Assembly: GCA_964036045.1 (NCBI GenBank)
Contig: OZ038379.1
Location: forward strand, 20,546,476-20,610,475
Origin: Eutreptiella sp. 'Long Island Sound 2002'
Taxonomy: Eukaryota > Euglenozoa > Euglenophyceae > Eutreptiales > Eutreptiaceae
Direction of reading: 5' to 3'
DNA length: 64,000 nt
Position 1 is the stretch's first letter; every line of letters starts with the position of its first letter. Position numbers and translations under genes: made by a program. This document shows positions 10,652-22,269 of the stretch, one piece after another. The notes beneath the pieces were generated by a model. The model was not told the origin of the DNA. It saw only the letters and a program-made list of their open reading frames with translations, and searched no databases.

Positions 10652-11702
10652 ATGGGCAGGTCCTTTGCCATGCAAAAATGGGCTCTGTCCCTTCCTGAAA
10701 GAATCCAGCTGCTCAAACTATGGGTGCTCCCCTTGCTTGTCTACCCTACCACAGTGGTACTCCCCTCGTTAGCAGTGGTCTCCTCACTGGCCACAATATA
10801 CCCAATTGCCCTGAATATCAACTCTTGGGGAGTTACCCTGGACGTATTGGCCCACCCACCTGCCAAGGGTGGACACGACCTCACCCCACCGCAAACCTTT
10901 CTCTACTTGCAGCAATACACGTGTTTTGTTAACTACGTCAAGCAACCACTATCTCTGCTTTCCAACGTGTTTCCCCTCTTCCAGGCTTTCGCACAGGACA
11001 TTGGGATACTTGTATCCCTAGCAACGTTCTTTAAGATGGGCTCTAATGTAATCTGGGCCTCAATGCCTTACCTCCCCGCCCGAGCGCGCGGGCGTATTCT
11101 TTGGTCAAAAATGATCTGCAATTCCAAGTACCCACACTTTTTTCTTATGATGCCCCACTGTGGCACTCAATGTTGTTTAGGGATCAACAAGGCCTGTCGT
11201 ACTTTGCGCCACGACTGATTCGGCAGGGCATACTAATTGTAGGCCAACTTCTTTGGGACGATGCTCTTCGGAATCTCTTTGCTCCTACGTGGAAGCCGAT
11301 TTACCAACATATACTCTCCTCCCCGCCGGGATCCCCTAATCCCAAGGCAACACCCCCAACACCCCCCAAGATCCGACGGCGTGGCTAGGCTGGACTAGGA
11401 AACATGTGGCTAAAATTTCGTCTAGTCCGCACACGTTGCGCCCCAGGCAAGCGGAAGAGGTGTGGTCCGCTTTCCACAACTTACAGCTGCCCGCGAAACA
11501 AAAAGACACTGTGCACCGAGCGCTATGGAAACGGCTGCCGGCCGGGCACCGACATGCCAAGTGGAAACCCCTGGAGGTCTGGTGCCCCTTGGATGGCGAA
11601 CTCGAAACGATAGACCATGCTTTGCATTCCTGTCAATTTTACCTCGGGGCTTTTAACGTCATTGATACAGCCTTTCGCTTGCAGGAGAAACCCGCATTTT
11701 GA
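10652..11702 (+). pseudogene. Post-RT region and zinc knuckle of the decayed LINE
   Basis: The first frame contains KWALSLPERIQLLKLWVLP followed by GGHDL and FLYLQQY, typical of the connection region after LINE reverse transcriptases. After a frameshift near 11,110 the text continues with APLWHSMLF and LIRQGILIVGQLLWDD. After a stop and a further shift near 11,390 a segment with CPLDGELETIDHALHSC follows, matching the zinc-finger-like motif found downstream of RT in many plant and protist LINEs. It ends at a TGA at 11,700. Confidence 0.65.
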
Positions 11703-12163
11703 GTTAAGCACATGCTGTCGCAGCACCCCGTGTCGTCTCTAACCACGCCGGCTGGACTGCTGGGCTGGTCAACGGTCTTCACAAACTGGCGGGTCCGATG
11801 TGCTAACAAATATCAACCTTTCTTTAGCAGTCCTTGGGAATCATTATAGCCAGCGCTGGCATAGCATAATCTCCCTTTGGGACCAATGCCCACATTTTTT
11901 ACCTATTGCATAGCAGACTCTGCATTGGTTTCGGTCATTTTTTAAAACCCACCCCCCCACCCGCCACGTTTCCCGACACCCCCCCCTACACACCCCCCCC
12001 CTCCAAACGCAAGCTTAAAGCCAACACACGTCAACTCCGGAAACTCCAGAGGGCTGACGAGCTTGATCAGGTTGATCTGGCAGAGCTACAGGGCAGCACA
12101 TCCTGCTCATTTTCACCGATGTCTCTTCTGCCGTCGAGCAGGGCGTAGGCAAACTAGCTGGCC

Positions 12164-12733
12164 ATGGAATCTATAGGGCAGGTGCAGTGCCTATTGCATG
12201 CGTCAACGCCTTTTCGCCAAACAAACAATGCCGCCGAGCTACTGGCCGCGCTATGCGCCGTGGAATTTTTCCCTAAAGGCCCTATTGCTACATTCACGGA
12301 CTCACAATATGTTATCCTCGGAGGTGTAGGGGCGCAGAGACACTGGAAGTTGCGTGGCTAGAAGGGCTCCTCTGGCCCGGTATCCAACGTCCTCTTGTGG
12401 GAGGCTTTGCTCCTTAAACTTGATAAAACAGGGTGCACGTTCCAGTGGGTCAAAGTGCCGTCCCACGGCACCATAGAAGGAAATAACGAAGCAGACAGAT
12501 TAGCAGAACAAGGACACATGTCCCATCCTATATTCCCTAGGCTTGCGACTCCAGCGACAAGATCCCTGATTTGTTACACCCCCAATACACCAAAACGCCG
12601 CAAATTGCTCAATCTTGAATTGTCACCCCCTAGCAGCCATCGCTTTGGAATTTCCTCCCCCGTCCCCGCTGCTTTTCCATTGAGACGGGGCACACAGCAT
12701 GCTATCGGCACTGGATCCTGTATCCTTAGCTGA
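12164..12733 (+). pseudogene. RNase H domain of the decayed LINE
   Basis: Motifs of an RNase HI fold appear in one frame: NNAAELLAALCAVEFF (catalytic Glu), TFTDSQYVI (catalytic Asp), then VPSHGTIEGNNEADRLAEQG (conserved His and last catalytic Asp). A single TAG at 12,359 interrupts the frame. The first catalytic Asp would lie before 12,164, where FTDVSSAVEQG can be read in another frame near 12,110. RNase H removes RNA from the RNA-DNA hybrid during retrotransposition. Confidence 0.85.
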
Positions 12734-13089
12734 CAGCGAGTCTGAGCCGGAAGACCCACGCTCTGCGTCCAGCACGGGCTCAGGGGAGAGCACCACGCAA
12801 GACCGCTCAATGTGCTACAGTAGTGGGTGCTCCTGCTCTACAGACTGCAGCTGCGACTAGGCTAAGGGGACAGCCACCCTTATGTGTCCCCTTATCAACC
12901 TTCGTTTATCTGCGCCTTTACATGTCTTTGAAACCTGTAATCTATACCGTCGAGGGTTAGGCCGAAGGAGTGCCATGCTATGCAGCCCACACACAGTAGT
13001 TGTTGTTGTATGCAGCCTGACAAACATAACATTATTGATCTGGTCCATCGTGGAAACATCAAGCCACAGCAGGTTGCGCCGCGGAGGGC

Positions 13090-13535
13090 GTCGGCATCAG
13101 CGTTCCCTCACCGCACTCGCATGTCGCCGTGCGTGTGGCCTTGCCCGCCGGCAATTCCAGCTCACGGGCGTGCTGGAGCACATCCCTATTCACCGGGTGC
13201 TCTTCGGCACCCCGTGGAAGGTCTTCTTCATGTCCGCCATCGCCGAAGAGGAGGCCCCGGCAATTCTGCACCAGGCAGCGATGGAGGTGGCGCAGCGCCT
13301 TTGTGGCGCCTTTTAGCAGGGCTTCACGGAGTTCAGATCCATGGACATCAAGCCCTAGGAGGAGTGGCACCAGTGCCGCCATAAGTACAGGGTGGTTTTC
13401 CGTGAGGGAACGGCTTTTCGGAAGCCAAGCAGGCACCGGCCACAACGGGGCAAAAGGTTGTCATACCTCTTTGTCCAAGAGACGTTGGCGCCTGTTATGG
13501 CAGTGGCAGCGCTGTTCCAGGCCTAAGCTTGCTAC
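13090..13535 (+). pseudogene. Broken hypothetical ORF
   Basis: One frame reads as plausible protein, RRQFQLTGVLEHIPIHRVLF then PWKVFFMSAIAEEEAPAIL. It continues past two in-frame TAG codons (13,314 and 13,355) as KYRVVFREGTAF and LSYLFVQETLAPV, and ends at a TAA near 13,530. No family was recognised. Overlapping open frames on the same strand are probably shadows. It lies just downstream of the decayed LINE and could belong to another element. Confidence 0.3.
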
Positions 13536-13659
13536 CGCAGTGGTGCTTCCCGGTTGCTTAGCTAGGTTGCGTGGGCGGTGGAGTTTCCTTCGTGACCGAA
13601 AGCCCATGCAGCGCACGGTGGTCTGTACCGCTCAGCTTGTCAAGCCAACCTAGTCGTGG

Positions 13660-14340
13660 GGCCCTTCCCTGACCGTGCATCTGCAGTTGATGGTGTCTGT
13701 GTGGGCGGTGCATATCTGTTATGTGGCCTCTGAACGGCCACAGTCGGGTGTGGTTCCAGATCTAACCCCCCTCTCCCTTTGGAGAGTTGTCTTGCAGGGA
13801 TGTGGTTCCCTTTGCCAGCCTGTGCCCGCTGACTCATTAATGGGGCGCTTCCCTGACCGTGCATTTGCAGCTCGTTAGGGCGTATGGGAGTCCTGCGCAG
13901 TGGCAGGGCAGTCTGCCTGGTGGCAGGGCACTCCCTGGATGTCGTCCTGGGTCTGACCAGCTGTCGCTTTGGGGGCTTGTGGTTGCCGGAGTGGTGGTTC
14001 CCCACTGCCATCTTGTGCCCGCGCATCCCGCTATTTTGTCAGACACATTCTTGTTGGTTTTTCGTGGAGCCGTGCCCACTCGGCTTTATAGTAGCACTCT
14101 GGCCTGTGGCCTTTCGGCTGTGCAGGCCATGAGTCGATCTGGGCTGAATTGGTTTGTTGTGGTGCATTGATTGACGCTTGCAATGACATTGGCTTTTGGT
14201 ATGTGCTCCGGCACGGAGGTCGTCCGGGGTCTAACCCACTGACCCTTAGTGGAGTTGTTGTCGCCGGAGTTGACGTTCCCTGCTACCGTCCTATACCCGC
14301 GCATCCCGCTATTTTGTGTGTTACGTTTGTGCAAGGTTTC
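13660..14340. repeat. Diverged direct repeats of roughly 190-270 bp
   Basis: Recurrent ordered motifs are seen: TTCCCTGACCGTGCAT at 13,664 and 13,849; GTGGTTCC then TGCCA then TGTGCCCG near 13,802 and 13,993 with a weaker match near 14,268; and CGCGCATCCCGCTATTTTGT at about 14,020 and 14,297. The spacing is irregular and copies differ by many substitutions, so these are old duplications. No coding content was recognised. Confidence 0.55.
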
Positions 14341-16000
14341 GCTAGATCAACACCTGCTAGGCTTTATTGCAACGCTTTGGCCTCTGGCCTTACGGCTTTG
14401 CAGGCCATGAGTTGTTCCGGGCAGATGTGGTCCGTTGGCGATGATCTGATTGGCACTTGCGTTGTTGTCCCTTTTCATCTGTATCTTAAGTCTCCGGCAA
14501 CCTGAATTTCTACCTCAGTCTTTAACCTGCTCGTGCTGCGTGCCAGCTTGGAGCTTGCATACCGGATTGCCTGGGTTGGTGAGGGAGGGGGGGCGGTACG
14601 GGGTATACCCGCCAGAGCGGGTAAGGCGGGGCATTACCGTGCTCAAGAGCGGGGCTCCCTACTGTCCCTTGCCGTGCAGTGCGGGAGGGTGAGCCCACGG
14701 CGGAGAACGATTTCTCAAGTGCTGTTGCAGTATTCTTGTGCTCCGCTTTTGCAAACACCCGTTGACCCTCGCCTCAACTTTTGTTTGCACTCCCCGACTT
14801 AGGCAGTTTTTGTGTCATTTCCCGCCCGCCCGCCCCCAGTGTTATAGCCATTTCTTATCGGCGTTCCGCACCGTGGAGCCATGCTCCCATTTTGGAACTA
14901 GTGAGCACGCCATCATGGAGTGATTTAACGGTGTTGCACCGCGATTCTTCCTCGGTTCCGGTGCTGGGTTCGTGATTGTGTGGGGTCCCGCGATCTAGCA
15001 AAGAGGAAGCAGCTGCACGTGTCCATCCTACCCCCAGTAACCCAGTCTTGGCGACACGGTGTCACTCATCCCAAGTTCTATTGCAGTATTCTTGTCCTCC
15101 GCCTTTGCAAATAGCGGCCACATAGGCGGTATCAATGGGGATTGCAGAACACCCTATCTTAAGGTCCTTTTGGAAGGACGTCAAGGGCGAAGCGAATGAA
15201 TGGGATGACGGGATATTACTTTGGGGATCGATTGCGGCCCTGTAGACGATGGCTGCCCAGGCCCAAAATCAACGGACTAGGCGTCAGTGGCCGCATCGGT
15301 TCCGTCCACATTGGGAGGTCTACGAGTGGGGGAACTGGCAGGAGTCAAGGTCTGAGGATGGGACCCGGGGGACTGTTGCCTTCTAGGAGGAGAAGGTCAA
15401 TTGTCGAGCGTACACTCGGCGAGTGGGACTGCGGGCGCTACATTGGGTTCGGTTCCAACACTCATGGGCGATCCGAAAGATGGGGCGAGGCAGCAACGAC
15501 TCCATATTCAACGGAGCCAGGTAGTTGGAAAGAGCCATGGCGAAGCTATTGGTGCGATTAAAATGGCAAGATGTCAATTGGTGTGGATGGCAACCACTCT
15601 GCGCCGGCGCAATTTTCCAAGCACGAGCCCCGATGCCTAACAGCATACCGTGGTGCCGTTGCAGGTCCATTAAGACTACCCTTCGCTATGCAAAATGTCT
15701 CAAGGAAATACTTTGTGAGTGTCTATATTTTCTTAGGAAGCCGTAATTGCCCGCCCTGGCAACCCTCAAGAAGTCGAATTTGTTACCCCGAACTGGGGTG
15801 TTTTTTTAGGGTAAGAAATGCGGGGGGGGGGGGGGGTCGCCGTTTCAGACTGTGTTTTAAAAGCCTTCTTTTCAACCATACCAATGTTCCAATTCCGAAT
15901 AGTCAATTTCAACTGCCAAATCAGCCAAATTCCAAAAATGAAGCGAAATTGCGCCACTGCTTTGAAAGTGCCCGATATCATACCCTTTTTTCATGCATTC
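14341..16000. other. Stretch without a recognised gene
   Basis: Only short open frames without recognised motifs are present. A poly(G) run of 15 lies at about 15,822. Confidence 0.4.
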
Positions 16001-16005
16001 TTTCT

Positions 16006-16030
16006 CCAATGAGACGCGAAATTTCGTCAC
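16006..16030. repeat. Palindrome-containing motif beside coding block, copy 1
   Basis: CAATGAGACGCGAAATTTCG lies about 200 bp before the 16.2 kb ORF. The core is one base off the perfect palindrome GCGAAATTTCGC. The same extended motif occurs inverted at 28,915-28,945. Confidence 0.55.
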
Positions 16031-16217
16031 TCCTTCATTATTTGATGAATTAATGCCCTTATTGTGTATTTGCATTTGTGTATGTTGATTTGATTTGATT
16101 TGTACCGAAGTTTGCGCCTTTGATGAATTTTATGACCATTTTGACAATCTTGGTATGCAGTCTTTTCCCTATTCTGAGGTAATTATGTGATTCTTTGCTG
16201 TGAGGTGACCACAGGAC

Positions 16218-18150
16218 ATGGATCCATCACTGCTAAGGGTGGTTGTTGCATATTGTGAGTTTCAGAACGTTGATGACCTCATGACGGATGTTGCCAATGG
16301 GGCCTTTGCAAGGTTATTGGCTGTCTGGGCCCTGGCAATCCGAACAAATCAACGCTCACGGAAGGATCTTACACGGTTGTTGTTTGCCGACGGAATGCTG
16401 AAAAAGCCCGGTTGGTACACTGTTTTCTCAAATCAATTGATATGCTTGTGGCAACTTTTGAAAAAGATGGCAGCCCCTCATGCACAATCCCACGATGTAC
16501 CAATGCTTGTTTGATTGAGCCGCAGGACATGCTGATCGTTGGCTCCCACGGGACTTGTGCATGCAACTATGCCCTCACTTACTGCCAATGTACGGCAACA
16601 AGCAACTTGGCTTTGGCAAAGCATGCAGAACCACAAGATGGCGCTGTGGTACGACAATCGGGTGAAAAAGAATTATGGGGTGGACCCACCGCATCCTGAC
16701 CAGTCCATAAACTGCACAGTTGTGGCCGTCTTGCATATGCCAGCGCTACCACCATTTCCGGGTCATGTCTCACTAATCTATGCTGTCCAGAAAATTGGGG
16801 CACGTGTTGATGCTGTGCAACTACGTCATGCGGATTTGTTTCGGCGGGTTTATGCTCTTCTTGACATGATTCATCGTACCTTTGTTAGAGTTCCCCCGCA
16901 CATTGTGCGGCAGAATGTGCTATCTCTTCGTTGGCAACCAATGATGCTGTCTCAACTACGTTGTGGGACCAAACTGGATCACTTGAAACTTCTAAATATG
17001 ATTTGGCATGTGCAGCAGGCAAGTCGACAGGATTTGCCTCTTTGTGTGGATATGAAGATTCACTATGACCGCTTGAAGTACCTGTATGGGCAGAGTTACA
17101 CTTCTTGGAACTTCCAGTTGCACTAGTCAAGTCTCCCCCTCATCTACGGGGTTTGGCGCCCGTACAAGCATATGATCACTATGCTTTATCTGTTACCCAT
17201 TATCTGTCTGATCGAGAGACTACACACCGATTTCAAGGAAGGGGACGCAGTACCAACAAAGGTGAAACTCCTTCATATGGAGGAGACAATGCTGGCGCTG
17301 TGTCTAAATGCTGGCACTTACCTACCAAGAGTTGAGGCGAACCTTGATGCATTTATTGTGGCGGCGCAAAATGGGAGGAAGAACCTACGGTTCTCACTAA
17401 CGGAGAAGTGTGTGATGCCGTATGGGTCCAATCTGAGGAATTTTATTCTTAGTGTTTTTGTTGCATCCTCCCCCATTGTGCAATGCCAGCCCCCACCCCT
17501 TCAGGTTGTAGAAGCAGTTGTGTTGCGTAGTGTAGATGACCTTTGTTTTCCTGGAACATTTGCGGCAGTTCCACCACGTAGGTTTCTTTTCACTGTGTTC
17601 CACAAATACATTAGGACCCTGCTTCGTAAGAAGCCCCCAAGCGATCACCCTTTTATAGTTCTACGGCAAACAATGCCTCCTTCAACGACTGCAGGGCAAC
17701 GGAATGTGGATATCTAGAGAGTGATGCAAATCACCCGCCCTCCTAAGCCGAAACCTAAACCAAAAACCAAACCAGAGAAACCAGTTACAAAACTAGCTGC
17801 CCCCCCCCCCCCCCCCCCCGACCCCGGCCCTATACACGGGAAGCGTGAGGGAGTGGCCCGCCAGCCACTCCCGATACCGTAGGGCATACCATACCATACC
17901 ATACCCCCCAAGACAAGGTGCACCCATTTCCAAACCAGCCCCAAGGAATCCAAAACCGGCAGCCAAACCTGGCCCTAAGCGACCAGTAGCGCAGAATAGG
18001 ATTCAGCATCTCAATGGGGGGGAACAGCCGGGTGCGGATAATGCGAGCGATGACGAGGACACTGACCCTAAGGTGGCCTTGTTTGCAGTCAACGATGACA
18101 GTGATAACAGTCGTGTGTCGGATGATGACGATATAGTAGCTATTTTTTGA
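16218..18150 (+). pseudogene. Broken ORF of an unrecognised, transposon-like family
   Basis: From 16,218 to 17,800 one reading frame is nearly continuous. It is interrupted by TGA at 16,512 and 16,533 and by TAG at 17,124 and 17,715. Readable landmarks are MALWYDNRVKKNYGVDP, INCTVVAVLHMPALPPFPG, PLCVDMKIHYDRLKYLYG, PLIYGVWRPYKHMITMLYLL and a Lys/Pro tail (KPKPKPKTKPEKP). A C20 run at 17,801 breaks the frame. Another frame then carries a similar Pro/Lys tail and an acidic end (NASDDEDTDPK, then DDDDIVAIF) to 18,150. The order core, K/P tail, acidic end resembles 27.1-28.7 kb. The pattern recalls uncharacterised proteins repeated in algal genomes, but I cannot name the family. No catalytic motif is assigned. 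Confidence 0.45.
17801..17908. repeat. C20 homopolymer and (ATACC)n tract
   Basis: A run of about 20 C is followed at 17,887 by four to five units of CATAC. The C run sits where the coding frame of the block changes, so its true length decides whether the ORF is broken. Confidence 0.8.
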
Positions 18151-18249
18151 TGAAGAGGAGGTTTTGGACAGGATACTTCAACATGGGACTGACATACTTG
18201 TTGTCCTTACAATGTACCAGAAGTTGTCCTTTGATTGTGATGTTTTTGT

Positions 18250-18275
18250 ATGGAGTGGGGAAATTTCGCCACATC
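18250..18275. repeat. Palindrome-containing motif beside coding block, copy 2
   Basis: GGGGAAATTTCGCCACATC is an imperfect version of the GCGAAATTTCGC palindrome. It lies just after the acidic C-terminus of the 16.2 kb block, and TTGAGACGCGAC follows at about 18,319. Confidence 0.4.
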
Positions 18276-18822
18276 TGGGATAATCGGTGTTTTCAGTAGT
18301 AGATTTCCCATTTTTGCATTGAGACGCGACTTTTTGCATGGTTTTGCTATTTTGTATGTTTCAAGGCTGCCCGGTAAAGGGTATTGGTACGCTACAGCCA
18401 GTCCTACCAACCATTTTCTATTGTTTTTTGTGTGTGTCATGATCCCAATTTTGCTAACATTATCTACCATCTTTTACTGACAATATCATGATGTGTGATT
18501 CAGGGTACATTATGCACTTTTCCTGGATTCCCCTTTGCATGGGCTGTTAATTTGGAATAGTGGGCACCGAAAACAACAAATTACCGTTGTCTGTCATTCA
18601 GATCCATGACCAGAGCTAGCTGATTTCCTCCAAGCCCCCGTTGTCATGTCACCTGTACTCCCAAAAGCCAATAACAATGTGCCCGTGGCCCTAGAGCCAC
18701 CCTCATTGTCACAACCATCTGACGGGTCCTCTGAGGGCCCCAGTCAACGGACGCCGCACAGCCGTGCAAACAAGAAGGGACCTTCGAAAACAGTCAGTCT
18801 AGCAAATGCGGTCTAGAATACA

Positions 18823-19447
18823 ATGGTGTTATCCTACAAGGTCGTGCGGGTGGATTTGAACTGGGAGCATGGGCAAATCATGAAGGTCATCGAGACCCGA
18901 CTGAAGCTGCGGCTGGAGGATTTGGCAAGGCTACCTCCGGTGGGGATCATCTCACGCTTACTGGTAAGGCCTGACAATCGTATGTCGCTGCACGTGCACC
19001 TACACGCCCATCGTTTCCGCTCTGTCCTGGGGGCCAATTTTTTCTCCCATTACTGCAGTGGTAAATTTCTGGATCATTGGTGGTCCGTATGTGTTTTGTG
19101 CGGCATGGAGACTAGCAGGCGGACGTGAGAAAAAGAATTTGTGGTTTCTGCAGAAGCTGAAGTTTAATTTGTTCCCTGTAGTTGCCGTTGACAGTGCATT
19201 TATGCAGCATGCATATGTTCTCTTTTCACGCTTAGTCAATTTTCATAATCGAAATGGAGGGTGCGCCGCATGGATTGGACGCGCTGATCAAATTCTCCAC
19301 AGAACACTAGGAGAAGTGGTCAAAACATATGGGCAAGAAGCAGGTGCTGGAACTGGCACATTCGGAGTGGAGCAGGATCAATCAGAATCACAGCAGGGTG
19401 GCTCGGATCTAGCATGCGGTTCGTCAGTTGGTGCGTGCGGTGCATGA
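18823..19447 (+). pseudogene. Broken ORF in recombinase element, first part
   Basis: The frame from 18,823 reads KVVRVDLNWEHGQIMKVIET then KLRLEDLARLPPVG. After a shift near 19,060 another frame continues with WFLQKLKFNLFPVVAVDSA and ends at a TGA near 19,447. An in-frame TAG at 18,814 lies just upstream. No family was recognised. Confidence 0.35.
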
Positions 19448-19703
19448 CGTAAGGGAGCACTAGAATTCGCTGGCAGCACACGAGCTATACACAGGGACAC
19501 CGTTGAAGGTGCTAGACTTGGTGTTGATGCCTGGTGACCTGGAGAGAGAGACAAGCCTGAGATCTGGGTCAAGCAACTGGACCAGTACAAGGTGGCCTAC
19601 ATGAAGCTGCTATCAGCCAAACGCCAGAAGGTGGAGAACCAAGACGCCGCAGAAGGCAGCCCAGGACCCCATTGAGCGACGCCGGCATGGGACTGCCCAG
19701 ATC

Positions 19704-20279
19704 GTGGACTCCAGTAGCACGACGCCGGAGAAGCAAGTCATCGGAGTAGGCGGAAATGACGGAGCCGGGGCGACCCCACCCCAAAAACTGGCGGTCGGGA
19801 CGGACGTACCCATGGAGGAGGACGGAAGGACAGCCAGTATGGAACTACTGTCCCTGCAGGAGGAGCCTGTTGGACTGAACACGGATAACTTGCGCCGGGT
19901 CCGGAAACTAAATGGAGCCCCGAAGTGGGTACGCAAACTGTCCAAAATGGTTGAGACCATGGCGAAGAACAGTTCGGAAGAGGTGCCAATGGGTGTGATT
20001 GCACATGAGATCTAGGATGTGATCATAGAACTGGACAAGGACGGCTCACGCCTACTGAAGAACAAGGCCAAGAACGGGAAGCAACGAGAGAGGGAGAAGA
20101 CAAAAGCGCAAAAGCCCAGGCAAAAAAGCCGGCGAAGAAGGAGGACAAACACCGAAAACAGCAGGGCAGAAAGAAGGCAAAACGGGGAAACACGACTCGT
20201 CAGACGACTCCAGGTCGTGCAGTCACTCCTCGGACACCACAAGTTCGGACTCGTCGAATGGCTCCTCCTCCGACTCTGA
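19704..20279 (+). pseudogene. Broken ORF with Lys/Arg-rich tail
   Basis: One frame is broken only by a TAG at 20,013. The upstream part includes PMEEDGRTASMELLSLQEEP and APKWVRKLSKMVETMAKNSS. After the TAG it reads DVIIELDKDGSRLLKNKAKN and becomes strongly basic (KSRRRRRTNTENSR). A DNA- or RNA-binding accessory protein of the recombinase element would fit, but this is inference. Confidence 0.35.
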
Positions 20280-20339
20280 CAGCTCATGCGACAAGGACCG
20301 GAAAAGTAAATCACGGGATGGTGGAGGCCGAGATGGGAC

Positions 20340-20520
20340 ACTGAAGCCTAGGAGAGGACGCCCGGAGGACTTCGAATTCTGGTGGATCAATGGACGCAAG
20401 CACTTTCGCACCAATAAAGGTACCTGGCAACACTGCACCAACCCGCCCTCTGGACCGTGCAAATTCGACGGAAACCACCACTGGGTGTTCCAAAGTACCG
20501 AGTTGGGATGCCGCTAAGGC
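20340..20520 (+). pseudogene. Short Cys/His-containing segment upstream of the recombinase
   Basis: A frame readable through 20,365-20,515 gives FEFWWINGRKHFRTNKGTW followed by a C..C..H..H arrangement (HCTNPPSGPCKFDGNHHW). The spacing is compatible with a small zinc-binding module. It stops just before a G21 run at 20,551 that also disturbs the following frame. Confidence 0.3.
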
Positions 20521-20574
20521 GGCCCGGCGCCCCCCCCTCAGGTCCCAGGCGGGGGGGGGGGGGGGGGGGGGTCA

Positions 20575-21580
20575 TTGGCTGCCGGTGGGACAGCAGAGCG
20601 CGACAAGCAGGCAGTGCGGATTAGAAACACGCTCGGGGCCTTTGTGGAGGAAGCAGAGCGAGAGATTGGCAGCTCATACAAAGCTACAATTTGGCATAAA
20701 CTGGAGGTGGGCACCGGAAAGGCGTACGCGGGGGCGCTGTATAAATACTTGAGGTACAGCAGGATCAATGGGTTGGTGGCGCCGCGTGAAGCAATCAAGG
20801 GACGCATGTTACAGTTGGCCAGGGACATTCGGTACGAATTGCCGATCAAGGTCCTACTGTCAGGACTACGGCTGGCGGAGAAAATGGCCATTATACCGGC
20901 AACCGTGGTACCAGCCGACTGGATGTTCGCCGACTCACTGGTGAGGCTCCGGATATCGTGAAACCTGAGAAATATTCGATGGGCCGAGGGAGACATCATC
21001 TGCAGGATCGCCAAGAGGAAGAACACATGGGAGTAGAAGGAGCTCGAGTGCCTGGGCTTGGCATGCCTATTGCTCACGAACCTGCTTCGAATCGGAGAAG
21101 CCTCGACAGTCTCATCCCCTGAAGGTGGCAAACTCTGCTTCCTAGGCGAGAAGTCGCGAAGTGGTGAACATGACCAAGACCTCGGGCCATGGCCGTCACG
21201 GTGGATGCATTACATCAAGGACGAGCGTCAAAAATGTGGAGTGGCGGAAGACCGCCCGCATGGCTACCAGTCACCCGCAGATTTGGACGAGGCATGGGTC
21301 GCCCTCGTGGCGTGGCGGGGTCGGAGCTCAAACACTACAGGTGGCACTGTCTGCGGAGAGGAGGGGCGACACAGTTATGGGCGTCAGGCGCAAGAAACCA
21401 AATTGTCATGCTTGCAGGCGGGTGGGAAACACCGTCAGTGGCACGGCATTACACCAAACCAAAGCATGCATTGAACTTCATGGCGAGACGAGAGCAGCCG
21501 GTGCCGGTATGTGGAGATAGTGGAAATCGCCTCGTGTACGGAGACTGGCCTTCCAAGCAGTGGTGGCCAGCATGGTTGCG
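20575..21580 (+). pseudogene. Tyrosine recombinase (YR) domain, frameshifted
   Basis: The N-terminal helical part (EREIGSSYKATIWHKLEVG, then LYKYLRYSRINGLVAP) resembles the core-binding domain. Box I follows with LLTNLLRIGEAS, and its Arg near 21,088 is the expected first catalytic Arg. The same frame has a TGA at 20,959 and a TAG at 21,034. After a frameshift between about 21,180 and 21,330, box II reads HYRWHCLRRGGATQLW (His near 21,345, Arg three residues on) and ends GGWETPSVARHYTKP with the nucleophile-position Tyr near 21,450. R, H-x-x-R, W and Y in this order define the family, which cuts and rejoins DNA through a phosphotyrosine. The gene cannot make a whole enzyme as read. Confidence 0.75.
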
Positions 21581-21726
21581 CAAAGAGCTCAGGGTCCTGG
21601 CAGCAGAGCCAAGGACAAATGGCGATGTTTTGGCACCGGCTGGACAAGCCGCCCGGAAGAGGAGGCTGACCCGATCAGCAGGCTCGCCAGGGGCAGAGTA
21701 GCCGCCAATGGACACAGAACTGCCGC

Positions 21727-22269
21727 ATGGAGAAGATCCCGGAGTTTGGAAGGGAGCTGGGCATGGACTTGATGCGGGCACATGACAAGCTCTGCCAGGT
21801 GCATGGGAAGGAGAGAGCCAGGATGTCAGAGGCAGTGAGCCAGCTGATATTGCGGATTTGCGATGCAGCCGGCACGGGAACGGTGGAGACCCTCCCTGTG
21901 GTTGTTAGCTGTTTAACCGAGTTGGCTGAAAACGGCATCGACCCGGAGGATGAGGAAAGCTACTACACTGACGAGGAGGACCATGGGGAAGTCAACCCGA
22001 CGGTGGCTGCAAGAGGGCTTGGACAAGTTGGTAATGGGCCATTAGCGGATTCGCCGTGGTCGCGCTGTGTTCCGGAGCATCTGAACAGTCGGTACCAAAA
22101 ATGGAGACAAGAGACACACGGAGTGGCAGACGGAGTGGGGGTGCGCGAGATGCAATGCTGGATGCCTTGGTTCGGAATGGAGCGCTGCGCAAACACGAGA
22201 ACGTGCGGGAAGGCTGCGGTAAGGCACATGTCGGACCTAAAAGTAGTGGGAAATGTGAATTCATTTTGA
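21727..22269 (+). CDS. Hypothetical ORF after the recombinase
   Basis: This 180-codon open frame starts MEKIPEFGRELGMDLM. It has a helical N-terminal half, an acidic middle (DPEDEESYYTDEEDHGEVNP) and a C-terminus with several Cys (MQCWMPWFGMERC). No family was recognised. A second frame overlapping its 3' half (22,056-22,358) is also open, so it is uncertain which is real. It may belong to the recombinase element. Confidence 0.3.
   Translation: MEKIPEFGRELGMDLMRAHDKLCQVHGKERARMSEAVSQLILRICDAAGTGTVETLPVVVSCLTELAENGIDPEDEESYYTDEEDHGEVNPTVAARGLGQVGNGPLADSPWSRCVPEHLNSRYQKWRQETHGVADGVGVREMQCWMPWFGMERCANTRTCGKAAVRHMSDLKVVGNVNSF

Larger units (their letters stand above)
8085..12733 (+). pseudogene. 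Decayed LINE retrotransposon (endonuclease, RT, RNase H)
   Basis: LINE domains appear in the usual order on the plus strand but in shifting frames. The end of an apurinic-type endonuclease is split by an inserted element: RRIDKILIP at about 8110, then SSDHKAIFLNL at about 8995. Reverse transcriptase blocks run from 9586 to about 10,430. A post-RT region follows at 10,652-11,390, then a zinc-knuckle-like C..C..H..H..C segment in 11,406-11,702 (CPLDG, then ETIDHALHSC), and RNase H at 12,164-12,560. Frameshifts fall near 10,260 and 11,150, and in-frame TAG stops are at 9805 and 12,359. The aspartate pair of the RT active site reads YAND instead of YADD or FADD, so the copy is dead on two grounds. 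The order EN, RT, RNase H matches plant/L1-like and related LINE clades, but the clade is not determined. Confidence 0.85.
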
